From contig NZ_PVWN01000007.1 in NCBI RefSeq assembly GCF_003003885.1, positions 62,001 to 126,000 on the forward strand: a DNA stretch of 64,000 nucleotides. The letters are read 5' to 3'. Below, one piece after another: positions 1 to 8,268 of the stretch. Position numbers and translations under genes: made by a program. This DNA is from Chlorogloea sp. CCALA 695. Its GTDB lineage: Bacteria > Cyanobacteriota > Cyanobacteriia > Cyanobacteriales > Chroococcidiopsidaceae. Position 1 is the stretch's first letter; every line of letters begins with the position of its first letter. The notes below the pieces were generated by a model. The model saw only the letters and a program-made list of their open reading frames with translations. It was not told the origin of the DNA and did not search any database.

Positions 1-418
1 CTTCGACCCGCATCTCTACGCGCCCATCGTCAAGCAAAATTGCCGCGCCACAAGGTACTTCATCGGCTAAAAGATTATAAGTTACACAACTAATACTTTG
101 AGTGCCAAGTATATAATTGCTAGTTAAGGTGAATAGGTCGCCTTTATTTAGTTCTATAGAACCCTTTTCAAACTTACCTAAACGAATTTTTGGCCCTTGC
201 AAGTCTTGCAGAATGCCTACAGGCTGATTTAATTCAAAGGCAATTTGCCGAATTAAACGCACACTCCGTTGATGATCGGCATGAGTACCGTGAGAAAAGT
301 TAAGCCTAAGAGTAGTTGCACCTGCCTCTATGATTGCTTTTAGCACTTCTGGGCTACTGGTGGCAGGCCCGATTGTAGCGACAATTTTTGTCCGACGTTG
401 AGAATCTCTTGGTTGCAT
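1..418 (-). CDS. pyk: Pyruvate kinase, N-terminal part (cut by window edge)
   Basis: Reading the minus strand from an ATG at 416-418 gives a protein starting MQPRDSQRRTKIVATIGPAT, followed by LRLNFSHG and LQDLQGPKIR. These are the classic N-terminal blocks of pyruvate kinase, which makes pyruvate and ATP from phosphoenolpyruvate and ADP at the end of glycolysis. NFSHG carries residues for ATP/K+ binding, and GPKIR leads into the mobile B domain. About 139 codons are visible and the rest lies beyond position 1. Cyanobacteria often carry two pyruvate kinases, and I cannot tell which this is. The upstream gene crtR is divergent. Confidence 0.93.
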   Translation of the reverse strand, partial: MQPRDSQRRTKIVATIGPATSSPEVLKAIIEAGATTLRLNFSHGTHADHQRSVRLIRQIAFELNQPVGILQDLQGPKIRLGKFEKGSIELNKGDLFTLTSNYILGTQSISCVTYNLLADEVPCGAAILLDDGRVEMRVE

Positions 419-636
419 GGAGCCTAATTTTGTAAAAAGGGACAAGGGCAGATAAAAGGGCTAAGGCAAATTTTATTTAACTTTGGTTTTTCTTTACTGC
501 CGTCAAAGCTTGCTTGCAGCCTTACTGTAATGTGTTTTGTGCCATTTTGCTCCGCAATTATATCGTCATTAGGCTACGTCTATAGAGATAACAAGGGTGA
601 CTTGTACGAAACAAAACTTTATCATCTTAATTAGGT

Positions 637-650
637 CTACTATTTAGTAG
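637..650. promoter_or_regulatory. Dyad upstream of crtR (candidate operator)
   Basis: CTACTA-TT-TAGTAG is a perfect 6-bp inverted repeat about 30 bases before the crtR start, next to its ribosome binding site. It could be a regulator site or a small 5'-UTR hairpin. No matching regulator is identifiable, so this is only a candidate. Confidence 0.3.
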
Positions 651-679
651 GTGAAAATTAATTATTCAAGGAGTCAACG

Positions 680-1600
680 ATGCTAATGTCGGAGGCAAAG
701 AAGCCACTGACAACTGTTCCTAGGGAGTTTCTCAGCCCTCCAGGCGATCGCAACCCTACTTTAGCAATGTTTGTAGCGGCAATTAGCGCGATCGCACTAT
801 CCAATTTTGGTTACTGGCTTTGGGAATGGCCTCACTGGTGTTGTTTTATAACTAATACGATTTCTCTACATATTTGCGGCACGGTAATTCATGATGCGTG
901 TCATAAATCTGCCCACCGTAACCCGTTGGTTAATTCTATTTTGGGTCATGGTAGCGCCTTGCTACTCGCTTTTGCTTTCCCGGTATTTACGCGGGTACAT
1001 TTGCAGCATCACGCCAATGTCAACGATCCAGAAAACGATCCCGATCATTTTGTCTCTACCGCCGGGCCTTTATGGCTAATTCCCGTGCGGTTTTTGTACC
1101 ATGAAATATTTTTCTTTAAACGTCAACTTTGGCAAAAACAAGAATTATGGGAATGGTTTTTTAGTCGCGCCCTAGTGGCATTTATTTTCTACATCTCGAT
1201 TCAATACCACTTTTTGGGCTATATTCTCAATTTTTGGTTTATTCCTACGGCTATAGTAGGTTTGGCTTTGGGGTTCTTTTTTGATTATTTGCCTCATCGT
1301 CCCCATCAAGAACGCGATCGCTGGAAAAATGCCAGAGTTTACCCCGGTAAAGTTCTCAATATTTTAATCATGGGGCAGAACTACCACTTAATTCATCATT
1401 TATGGCCCTCTATTCCTTGGTACAACTATCAAAATGCTTATTATGCCACTAAGCCGCTTTTAGATGCTAAAGGTTGCTACCAAACTTCTGGGTTGCTGCA
1501 ACAAAGAGACTTTTGGAGCTTTATTTACGATATTTTTATTGGTATTCACCCCCACAAAAAAGCCGTAACCCTAGAGCAAAAAGAGGTTGCACCACAATAA
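680..1600 (+). CDS. crtR: Beta-carotene hydroxylase CrtR (fatty-acid-desaturase superfamily)
   Basis: Membrane di-iron hydroxylase that adds 3-hydroxyl groups to beta-ionone rings. In cyanobacteria it makes zeaxanthin and takes part in myxoxanthophyll synthesis. The 306-residue length is usual for CrtR. The histidine boxes are all present: HDACH at 71-75 with H79, HLQHH at 107-111, HRPH at 206-209 and HLIHH at 236-240. Hydrophobic membrane segments lie between them. An AAGGAG six bases before the ATG supports this start; a second in-frame ATG two codons later is possible. It converges on the chorismate mutase gene, with four bases between the stops. It links functionally to cruF/cruG elsewhere in the window. 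Distinguished from the related ketolase CrtW by overall sequence feel, so the function call is strong but made by recognition. Confidence 0.9.
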   Translation: MLMSEAKKPLTTVPREFLSPPGDRNPTLAMFVAAISAIALSNFGYWLWEWPHWCCFITNTISLHICGTVIHDACHKSAHRNPLVNSILGHGSALLLAFAFPVFTRVHLQHHANVNDPENDPDHFVSTAGPLWLIPVRFLYHEIFFFKRQLWQKQELWEWFFSRALVAFIFYISIQYHFLGYILNFWFIPTAIVGLALGFFFDYLPHRPHQERDRWKNARVYPGKVLNILIMGQNYHLIHHLWPSIPWYNYQNAYYATKPLLDAKGCYQTSGLLQQRDFWSFIYDIFIGIHPHKKAVTLEQKEVAPQ

Positions 1601-1604
1601 GGGA

Positions 1605-2003
1605 TTACCCGATTGGAGAGAATAGTTGAGGAGGAGACATCCAATCAGGACGTAAGTTTTGCGCCTCACGCAGGTAAGTATGGCAAACTTTATTGTGATT
1701 AGCGGAAATATTGACCAGAATCAGAAAGCGGATGCAGCGCTGCAAACTACCTTCAACGTGCATCTGCTGAACATCTAACATGGGTACATTGTCCCAGTAG
1801 GGACGGTGACGGGCGATCGCGGCGGGAAAAATTGCATCCAAATCGCGGGTAACAGAGAAAGTTACACTCACAATTTCTGTGGGATCTAGTTGATTTCTTG
1901 CTTCTGTCTCATCCAATAGTTCTGCTACCGCCTCTGTAATTGCCTCAACGGTGTTTTCTGTAGCCGTTGTTGCTCCACGAATCGCCCGAAGTCGCCACTC
2001 CAC
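1605..2003 (-). CDS. aroH: Chorismate mutase, AroH type
   Basis: Converts chorismate to prephenate for phenylalanine and tyrosine synthesis. The protein matches the trimeric Bacillus-type AroH fold in length (about 132 residues) and motifs: RAIRGATT at the N-terminus with the substrate-binding arginine, the VEGSLQRCIR block with the catalytic Glu and Arg, and HTYLREAQNLRPD at the end. The start is best placed at a GTG (2001-2003), giving MEWRLRAIRGATT. AGGAGG lies eight bases upstream of it, while the TTG two codons earlier would sit only two bases from that site. It stands alone between crtR (convergent) and sppA (same strand). Confidence 0.9.
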   Translation of the reverse strand: MEWRLRAIRGATTATENTVEAITEAVAELLDETEARNQLDPTEIVSVTFSVTRDLDAIFPAAIARHRPYWDNVPMLDVQQMHVEGSLQRCIRFLILVNISANHNKVCHTYLREAQNLRPDWMSPPQLFSPIG

Positions 2004-2094
2004 AAACAAATCCTCCTGTATAGCCTTTAGGGTTTTTGTTGTAATATTAGCTGTTTTTTGGGTAGATGAAGGATTAATATTTTTCTACTTCAAT

Positions 2095-2940
2095 TTAAGG
2101 TCGGTACATCCATAGTGGTAAACCACTGGTCGCTAGTTCAAACTCTAGCCAATCATTGCCCAGCGATAAACCAGATATTCCTAAGTTACCGATTAAGGTT
2201 GCGTTACCCGCTTGATTATTTAGCAAACGACTTAAAAATGGCTTGCGCTCTTCCAAGGTGTAGCACTTTGTTTTCTCAGGGTCAAGTCCTACTAATTCGG
2301 CCGCCCAACGTCTAGCGTCTTCCTCTGTACCTAATCTATCGACAACACCTAACTCTACAGCTTGTTGTCCGGTAAAAATTCGCCCGTCGGCAAAAGTTTT
2401 GACTTTTTCAACGCTTAAATTGCGTCCTTCGGCTACAGTTTCCACAAATTGTAGGTAACTTGTGTCAATTAATTCTTGTAATATCTGCTGTTCTGGCTCG
2501 GTTAATTGGCGGTCAAAGGCTAAAATATCTTTATAAGGGCCAGACTTAATTACCTTAAACGATACGCCAATTTTTTCTAGCAATCTTTCTATATTATTGC
2601 CGCGCAGAATTACGCCGATGCTTCCGGTAATTGTGCCGGGGTTTGCCATAATATAGTCTGCGCCCACGCCGATATAAACGCCACCAGAAGCGGAAATATT
2701 GCCGAAACTAGCAACAATTTTGACCTTTTCTCGGAGTTTTTTCAAGGCGCTATAAATTTCTTGGGAATCTCCCACCGTCCCGCCAGGGCTATCAATGCGG
2801 AGTAACAAAGCTGGAAAGCGCCTTTCTTCAACAGTTTTGAGGGCTTTTAATACTTGAACGCGGGTGTTAGATGCGATCGCCCCTGTAATTTCAATCCGGG
2901 CAATTTGTTTTTGAAAACGAGGCTTAAAGGGCCAAATCAT
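2095..2940 (-). CDS. sppA: Signal peptide peptidase SppA-like S49 serine protease
   Basis: S49-family protease with a Ser/Lys dyad. Ser85 in NISASGG and Lys137 in SGPYKD fit the catalytic pair, and RIDSPGG (48-54) and GSIGV (106-110) are the usual oxyanion/core blocks. At 281 residues it is the short single-domain form. There is no convincing N-terminal membrane anchor, so it may be cytosolic or peripheral, unlike the long SppA1. Probable role is degradation of cleaved signal peptides or membrane-associated peptides; in cyanobacteria SppA paralogs have been tied to light acclimation. It follows the kinase gene on the same strand with a gap of about 120 bases. Confidence 0.9.
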   Translation of the reverse strand: MIWPFKPRFQKQIARIEITGAIASNTRVQVLKALKTVEERRFPALLLRIDSPGGTVGDSQEIYSALKKLREKVKIVASFGNISASGGVYIGVGADYIMANPGTITGSIGVILRGNNIERLLEKIGVSFKVIKSGPYKDILAFDRQLTEPEQQILQELIDTSYLQFVETVAEGRNLSVEKVKTFADGRIFTGQQAVELGVVDRLGTEEDARRWAAELVGLDPEKTKCYTLEERKPFLSRLLNNQAGNATLIGNLGISGLSLGNDWLEFELATSGLPLWMYRP

Positions 2941-3063
2941 GAGCAGTCAAACCAGAAATTAAAAGGGATTATGGTATCAAGCGTTGTTATTGCTGTCAAT
3001 TAGTAAACGCTGTCCTTATCTAGTTTGCCTTATTTAGGGCGGCTATTGCTTGGCAAGGGGGTT

Positions 3064-4977
3064 TTATCGCTGCCAAATTTTAATTGTGTGATCTTTGCTA
3101 CTGCTAATTAAATTATTGCTACTGGAATCTGTCGTTAAGGCTAAAACCCAGTCTGAATGTCCAGATAATTTGTGCTGCAATTTACCGCTTTTTATATCCC
3201 ATAATTTAATAGTAGGTTCAATACCAGAACTTGCTAACTGCTGTCCGTCGTTGCTAAAAACTACAGTAACAATGCGATCGCTATGTCCTGGCAACGTCTG
3301 CAATAGTTTTCCGGTGTTGGGATTCCAAATATAAATAGTTTTATCCCAACTACCACTAGCAAGTTGCGTACCATCAGGGCTATAAGCAACTGTTCTCACA
3401 GCATCAGTATGTTTGTTAATAGTCCGAATTAGTTTACCCGTTGACAAATTCCACAGCTTGATAGTTTTATCTCTGCTACCAGTGGCAAAAGTTTGTTTGT
3501 CAGGACTAAGCGCAATAGAGAAAATTCTACTACTATGCGCCGACTCAATGGTCTTAGCTGCACCCGTGCGTAAATTCCAAATATTGATACTACCGTCTTC
3601 ACTGGCGCTAATTAAGGTTTTGCCATCAGGATCGATCGCCACCGACCAAACAGGGCTAGAATGACCGGAAAATGTGCTAATTAGCTTTCCTTCAGGTAAG
3701 TTCCATAGCTTGATTTTTGTGTCTCCACTACCACTAGCTAAAATCCGTCCATCCGCACTCATTGCCAAAGATCGAATAGTGTCTTTGTGTCCTGTTAGAG
3801 TACGCTGCAACTGACCTGTAGCAACATTCCACACCTTGATAGTGCGGTCTTGACTACCACTTGCCAAAACCTGCCCATTGGCACTAATCGCCGTCGCCCA
3901 AACAGGTTGAGAATGACTTAGTATTTTGGCTAAGGTAAGATTTTTGACTTTGCTAGTGGTTTTAAATAAGTTGTATTGTTTGCTTGGTGCTGGTGCTGGT
4001 GCTGGGGGGGATTTGAATAAATAATAGCCACCGATAGTTAAACTCATCGCCAAACCAACGGCTAAAACTGTCAAGAGTTGGAGATTTTTGGGTTTTGTTT
4101 TAACTGGTGGTAGGACTTGTATAAGTGAAGGAGGCGCTTTGACTTGTAAAGCTTGAATTACCTCCGTTGCAGACTGGTAACGCTCTTTGAAGTGGTAGCG
4201 TACCATGTTGTTGATAATAGTTGCTAGGCGATCGCTAACTTTAGCGTGGTGCTGCCACAACATCTCTCCAGTGTCATGATCTTCTAGTATTTGGGTAGGA
4301 TCTAATCCCGTTAGGGCTTGAATTGCGATCGCACCTAACGCATAGATATCACTATTAGGGCGCGGTGAACCTCTTTCCTGTTCTGGGGGAGTATAACCTA
4401 CTGTCCCGATGGCAATTGTAGCAGCGATCCCGAAAGCATAATTGGTAGAGGTTTTGCCTCCAGTCGTAATTACTTGCGTCCAAGCCTGCTTAACGGCTCC
4501 GAAGTCGATTAAAATTAACTTATTGTCTTGCTCTCTTCTGATTAAATTGCTAGGTTTGATGTCTCGATGAATTAATCCTTGGCGGTGGATATATTCTAAA
4601 ATTTCTAATACTTCTTGTAGTAGTTCGGTAACTTGGCTTTCACTCCAACGCACACCCGGATGTAATTCCTCAGTGAGGGGATGTCCGACAATTAATTCTT
4701 GAACTAAGTAAAACTCCTTATCTTCTTCAAAATGAGCTAGAAGTTGAGGAACTCTGTCATAACTGCCTAATTTTTTTAAAGCTTCAGCTTCTCGTTCTAG
4801 CAACCTGTCAAGGGTTGGGAGATAGTTTGTAAAACTCGGTACAAGTTTAAGTTGTTTGATAACGCAAGCTGGATTATCAGCAACAGAGATATCTTTTGCT
4901 AGATAAGTTTGACAAAACCCTCCAGAACTAAGGGTATCGATAATTTGATAGCGTCCTCTGAGTACTTTGCCTAGCAT
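3064..4977 (-). CDS. Serine/threonine protein kinase with C-terminal WD40 propeller
   Basis: Hanks-type kinase domain at about 8-280: ATP-binding Lys41, catalytic HRDIKPSN (137-144), DFG (158-160) and PPEQ in place of APE (197-200). One hydrophobic segment (about 301-320) and a Pro/Ala linker follow. Seven WD40 repeats then run from about 345 to 637, each ending in a KLWN/IYIWN-like strand. This architecture is common in filamentous cyanobacteria. The propeller is probably a binding or sensing module on the far side of the membrane. The glycine loop is weak (SSGGFCQTY), which is usual for this subfamily. Substrate unknown. It is divergent from the alcohol dehydrogenase gene. Confidence 0.9.
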   Translation of the reverse strand: MLGKVLRGRYQIIDTLSSGGFCQTYLAKDISVADNPACVIKQLKLVPSFTNYLPTLDRLLEREAEALKKLGSYDRVPQLLAHFEEDKEFYLVQELIVGHPLTEELHPGVRWSESQVTELLQEVLEILEYIHRQGLIHRDIKPSNLIRREQDNKLILIDFGAVKQAWTQVITTGGKTSTNYAFGIAATIAIGTVGYTPPEQERGSPRPNSDIYALGAIAIQALTGLDPTQILEDHDTGEMLWQHHAKVSDRLATIINNMVRYHFKERYQSATEVIQALQVKAPPSLIQVLPPVKTKPKNLQLLTVLAVGLAMSLTIGGYYLFKSPPAPAPAPSKQYNLFKTTSKVKNLTLAKILSHSQPVWATAISANGQVLASGSQDRTIKVWNVATGQLQRTLTGHKDTIRSLAMSADGRILASGSGDTKIKLWNLPEGKLISTFSGHSSPVWSVAIDPDGKTLISASEDGSINIWNLRTGAAKTIESAHSSRIFSIALSPDKQTFATGSRDKTIKLWNLSTGKLIRTINKHTDAVRTVAYSPDGTQLASGSWDKTIYIWNPNTGKLLQTLPGHSDRIVTVVFSNDGQQLASSGIEPTIKLWDIKSGKLQHKLSGHSDWVLALTTDSSSNNLISSSKDHTIKIWQR

Positions 4978-5096
4978 CGCCCTTATTACTAATCTATTTG
5001 ATTTTACTTGCTAAGTGTTGGTTACGTATCTTTCTTGCGGTGCAACAGTTGCCCTAACTTTTGCTAAAGTCTAAAGTTGCTGGGTAAGAGGAAATT

Positions 5097-6143
5097 ATGA
5101 AAGCACAGGTATTTAGAGGCGTTAATCAACTGAGTTATGAAGAATTGCCTGTACCAACTCTCGCCGATGATGAGGTTTTGGTTCAAGTTCACGTGGTGGG
5201 ATTATGTCAGTCAGATATCAAAAAGATTCTTTATCCCCTGTTTGAACCACCGCGTATTTTTGGGCATGAAATGGCGGGAGTTATTGCTAAAGTAGGTAAT
5301 AATGTTACAGATTGGCAGGTAGGCGCGCGTGTAGTTGTCATGCACCATATTCCGTGTATGCGTTGTCAATACTGCCTTCATGACAATTTTTCGATGTGCG
5401 ATGTTTACAAAAATATCTCCACTACGGCGGGTTTTAATGCTAGTGGCGGCGGTTTTGCTGAATATGTCAAAGTTCCCGGTCATATTGTCCGTAATGGTGG
5501 TTTAATACCGATACCCGATCGCGTTACCTTTGAACAAGCAAGTTTTGTAGAACCGACTAATTGCTGTCTCAAGGCAGTAAAAAAAGCCCAAATTTCTCCC
5601 GGCGATACGGTGCTTGTGACTGGTGCGGGCCCTATTGGCTTGATGTTTATCATGTTAATTAAGTATTTTGGTGGGAGAGCAATTTCTACAGATTTAATTC
5701 CTTCTCGCTTAGAAAAAGCCTTAAGTGTAGGCGCTGAAGCTGCTTTTGATGCCCTTGATCCTAATTTAACTGCTAATATATTAGCCTTAACTGATGGTAT
5801 GGGCGTTGATACTACTTTGCTTGCTGTACCTAGCGACAAAGCTTTTTTTCAAGCTCTTGATTGTACTCGTCGTGGCGGCAAAATTCTGTTTTTTGCGGAG
5901 TTTCCTGATCAATTAGAGATTCCGATTAATCCCAATGTTCTCTACCGCCGAGAAATTGATTTAATGGGTAGTTATAGTTCTTCTTATCGCTTGCAAAGTC
6001 TGGCTGTGGATATTGTTTTTAATCAACGAATTGATGTTAATGCACTCATAAGCGATCGCTTTTCTTTGCAAGAACTTCCGGCGGCGGTTACTAGAGCAAC
6101 TTCTCCACAAAGCGATACTTTGAAGATTTTGATCTATCCTTAA
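5097..6143 (+). CDS. Zinc-dependent medium-chain alcohol/polyol dehydrogenase
   Basis: MDR-family NAD(P)-dependent dehydrogenase of the sorbitol/threonine dehydrogenase type, 348 residues. Visible features: catalytic zinc ligands C37 and H57-E58 (GHEMAG) and E152 (VEPTNC); four structural-zinc cysteines at 87, 90, 93 and 101; Rossmann motif TGAGPIG at 175-181. The substrate cannot be read from the sequence; a sugar alcohol or amino alcohol is plausible. The gene stands alone and is followed by a terminator-like hairpin, so it is probably monocistronic. Conservation of all zinc ligands argues for an active enzyme. Confidence 0.85.
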   Translation: MKAQVFRGVNQLSYEELPVPTLADDEVLVQVHVVGLCQSDIKKILYPLFEPPRIFGHEMAGVIAKVGNNVTDWQVGARVVVMHHIPCMRCQYCLHDNFSMCDVYKNISTTAGFNASGGGFAEYVKVPGHIVRNGGLIPIPDRVTFEQASFVEPTNCCLKAVKKAQISPGDTVLVTGAGPIGLMFIMLIKYFGGRAISTDLIPSRLEKALSVGAEAAFDALDPNLTANILALTDGMGVDTTLLAVPSDKAFFQALDCTRRGGKILFFAEFPDQLEIPINPNVLYRREIDLMGSYSSSYRLQSLAVDIVFNQRIDVNALISDRFSLQELPAAVTRATSPQSDTLKILIYP

Positions 6144-6193
6144 CTACCCAGTTATTAATTATTGTGAGAATCTATCTTTGGGTAGGTTTTTTT
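6144..6193 (+). terminator. Probable Rho-independent terminator after the dehydrogenase
   Basis: CTACCCA (6144-6150) pairs with TGGGTAG (6179-6185) across a long loop and is followed at once by GTTTTTTT. The position directly after the dehydrogenase stop and the T-run support termination. The long loop lowers confidence. Confidence 0.5.
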
Positions 6194-6270
6194 GCTTGAG
6201 CGTAAAATGATTGCAGTTTAATTTTATCATCTATCTAACGATAGATATTTTTTGTTGAACTTTAATATTT

Positions 6271-6642
6271 ATGAATCCATCTTCTCCTACACGCGGACAA
6301 TTAGAAAGAACGCTATCCCAGCGTATTGAATCTTTGTACCGCTCTCAATTAGAACACAAACCAAGTAAAGTAGTATGCCAAATTTTTGATGAAAAAATCG
6401 CAATTATTCTTGAAGATTCTATCACTCAACCAGAACAAATCTTAGTTAATAATGGTCAACAGGAGTTAGCAGAAAAAGTACGTTCTGAGCTAGATGAGGC
6501 TCTCCAGCCACAACTAAAAGCATTAATTGAAGAAATAGTTGGAGTCAGCGTAATTGACTTACTCAGTAATGCTAAATTAGAGACTGGGCGTAGTGCTACT
6601 ATTGCTATCTTGGCAGAATCGCCGCAATTTCGCAGCCCATAG
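6271..6642 (+). CDS. DUF2294 domain protein
   Basis: Small 123-residue soluble protein. The layout RGQLERTLSQRIESLYRSQL, then KVVCQIFDEKIAIILEDSIT, then a helical middle and GVSVIDLLSNAKLETGRSAT fits DUF2294, annotated in databases as a Na+-translocating decarboxylase-like domain with no proven function. There is no signal peptide or membrane segment. It is isolated between the dehydrogenase and a convergent receiver-domain gene, so context gives no clue. The ATG at 6271 is the only good start; no clear ribosome binding site precedes it. Confidence 0.7.
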   Translation: MNPSSPTRGQLERTLSQRIESLYRSQLEHKPSKVVCQIFDEKIAIILEDSITQPEQILVNNGQQELAEKVRSELDEALQPQLKALIEEIVGVSVIDLLSNAKLETGRSATIAILAESPQFRSP

Positions 6643-6754
6643 TATCAACAATAGAGCTTTGGATCTTAAGTTTTTGGTCTTATAGTTTTATTGAGTAAGC
6701 TAGACTATAACACCTAATACCTAACATCTAAATTCTCTAATCTAAAATGTTCAA

Positions 6755-7159
6755 CTAAGATATATATCTACGAATCATAGCTTCTAATTCATCAATTATA
6801 TAAGGCTTAATAATACAGTCTTCACAACCTGCTTTCGCAAACCGCTCTCGATCTTCATTTCTTGCCATAGCAGTAACTGCAATTATTAAAATTTCTTTTG
6901 TCTGGGGATCTTGCTTGAGATAATTAGCAACTTCTATTCCGCTCAAATCCGGCAACATCATGTCTAATAAAATTAATTTTGGCTTGTAAGTTTGCGCCAT
7001 AATTATAGCACTCTCACCATCAATTGCTGTAATAAAACAGCAATTCATAATTAATAATAATTCGCTGATTAATTGTAAATTGTCTTCGTTATCATCTACT
7101 GCTAAAATCAATGATTGGATGTCGCCAGTAACGCTACTAGAAAAATCTTGAAAACTCAT
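6755..7159 (-). CDS. Single-domain CheY-like response regulator
   Basis: Receiver domain alone, 134 residues from the ATG at 7157-7159 (a TTG five codons upstream is less likely). The acidic pair DD at 22-23, phospho-acceptor D66 in LILLDMMLPDLSG, T96 in AVTAMA and K118 in IIKPY are all present, so it should be phosphorylated by a histidine kinase. With no output domain it probably relays a signal by protein contact, as CheY/PatA-type or hybrid-kinase partners do. No kinase lies next to it. It converges with the DUF2294 gene. Confidence 0.88.
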   Translation of the reverse strand: MSFQDFSSSVTGDIQSLILAVDDNEDNLQLISELLLIMNCCFITAIDGESAIIMAQTYKPKLILLDMMLPDLSGIEVANYLKQDPQTKEILIIAVTAMARNEDRERFAKAGCEDCIIKPYIIDELEAMIRRYIS

Positions 7160-7174
7160 AATTATTTGAAGCAA

Positions 7175-7666
7175 AGTCGTAGAGAAACTAGCCTAAACTA
7201 AAAGGCAACATGATTATTTTGTTAATCCTACGACGAGGCATTCCCCAAACGGCTGCGATGGCGCTTGCAATGAACTGGCTCGTAATTACTCTAGCAGGTT
7301 GCGGTTTTTGAACTAATAATATTGATAGCAAGCTAACTAAAGTAAGTAACTTTAGTAATTTTACCTTTAATTGGCAATTAATTAAATATTTGGGCTTTTG
7401 TGCCTAAATAAAGCTTTAAGTAAGCATTTAATAGCTAAAATGGGTAAAATCTCTCGATATTATTAATTTCAGGTAGTAATTGTTTAAAATAGCGATTATC
7501 GCTTGCAGAATTGGCTAAACTCAGATATGCTTACCTTTCTAAGCTTATTTGATAAGAGATTGCGATAGCGCAAGCGCGCCCGGTAACGGGCTTCGCATTT
7601 TACGACTTGACAAATTAAAGATTTTATTTTTTTATTTGTATAGGGCTACGGTCTAGGCTAAAGCTA
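7175..7666. other. Intergenic stretch without a clear gene
   Basis: About 490 bases separate two minus-strand genes. The stretch is AT-rich apart from a GC-rich hairpin element at 7562-7602. A 33-codon plus-strand ORF at 7210-7311 is present but unsupported. I see no tRNA-like fold. Confidence 0.5.
7562..7602. repeat. Dispersed hairpin repeat, copy A
   Basis: A roughly 41-base element that recurs at 24294-24334 with about four mismatches. Its core gcgcgcccggtaacgggctt can fold as GCCCG-GTAA-CGGGC, followed by ttcgcatttt. Both copies are intergenic, like a REP element or a mobile terminator. Confidence 0.6.
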
Positions 7667-8227
7667 TCAATTTTTATTTAAAGCTAAGATTTTTGCGGCT
7701 TCTTGCAAAAGCTCGTTATGCTCTGTTTGCAGCACTTGTAATCTCTGAGAAATTTCTGCTAATCTCTGCTGTGAATTTTGAGGAACAATAGTATTTGGCT
7801 CTTTATCCGAAACATTTTTATTAGTAAATTTCTGCCGAATACTCAACCAACCAAGTTTAAATCCATTGCTAATTAGCTTAAATGGTGCTTGTAGAAGCGA
7901 TAAACCAACTATTTCTAGCAAGCGATTAACTGCTTTAAATATACTAAGAGCGATCGCAATTAGCAATACTATGATTACAAAGCTAATAAGTGGGTGGTCA
8001 ATTGCCCATATTATATTATTTATTATCCGAAATACTACTGGGTGAGCCTGTAGCCAATTATTAAGGGAAGAAGTAATCGCCTTTTGCATTGCGGCGGAGG
8101 ATTTATCTGTTAATAGTTGAGTTGCAGCTTGAAAATTGGTTGTAGTAGCAGGGAAAAAATCTTTTGTTTGTTTCCATCTGACAACGGTTGCTCCAAGTAA
8201 GCAATTGATTTGCAGTGCAAGGTTCAT
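7667..8227 (-). CDS. Hypothetical protein with one membrane segment
   Basis: I do not recognise this 186-residue protein. One strong hydrophobic stretch lies near residues 80-100 (HPLISFVIIVLLIAIALSIF). An amphipathic region follows, with a helical Gln/Leu-rich C-terminus (QRLAEISQRLQVLQTEHNEL) likely to form a short coiled coil. This looks like a membrane-anchored protein with a cytosolic oligomerisation tail. It is divergent from the amine oxidase pseudogene, with only 41 bases between the starts, so the two may have shared a promoter region. Confidence 0.6.
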   Translation of the reverse strand: MNLALQINCLLGATVVRWKQTKDFFPATTTNFQAATQLLTDKSSAAMQKAITSSLNNWLQAHPVVFRIINNIIWAIDHPLISFVIIVLLIAIALSIFKAVNRLLEIVGLSLLQAPFKLISNGFKLGWLSIRQKFTNKNVSDKEPNTIVPQNSQQRLAEISQRLQVLQTEHNELLQEAAKILALNKN

Positions 8228-8268
8228 ATTTGATAGATTGATATTTTTGGCGAGGGATAACTAAATCT

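Noticed and set aside
7210-7311. 33-codon ORF starting MIILLILRRGIPQ in an intergenic region
   Set aside because: No ribosome binding site, no match to known small photosystem or cytochrome b6f subunits, and length expected by chance.
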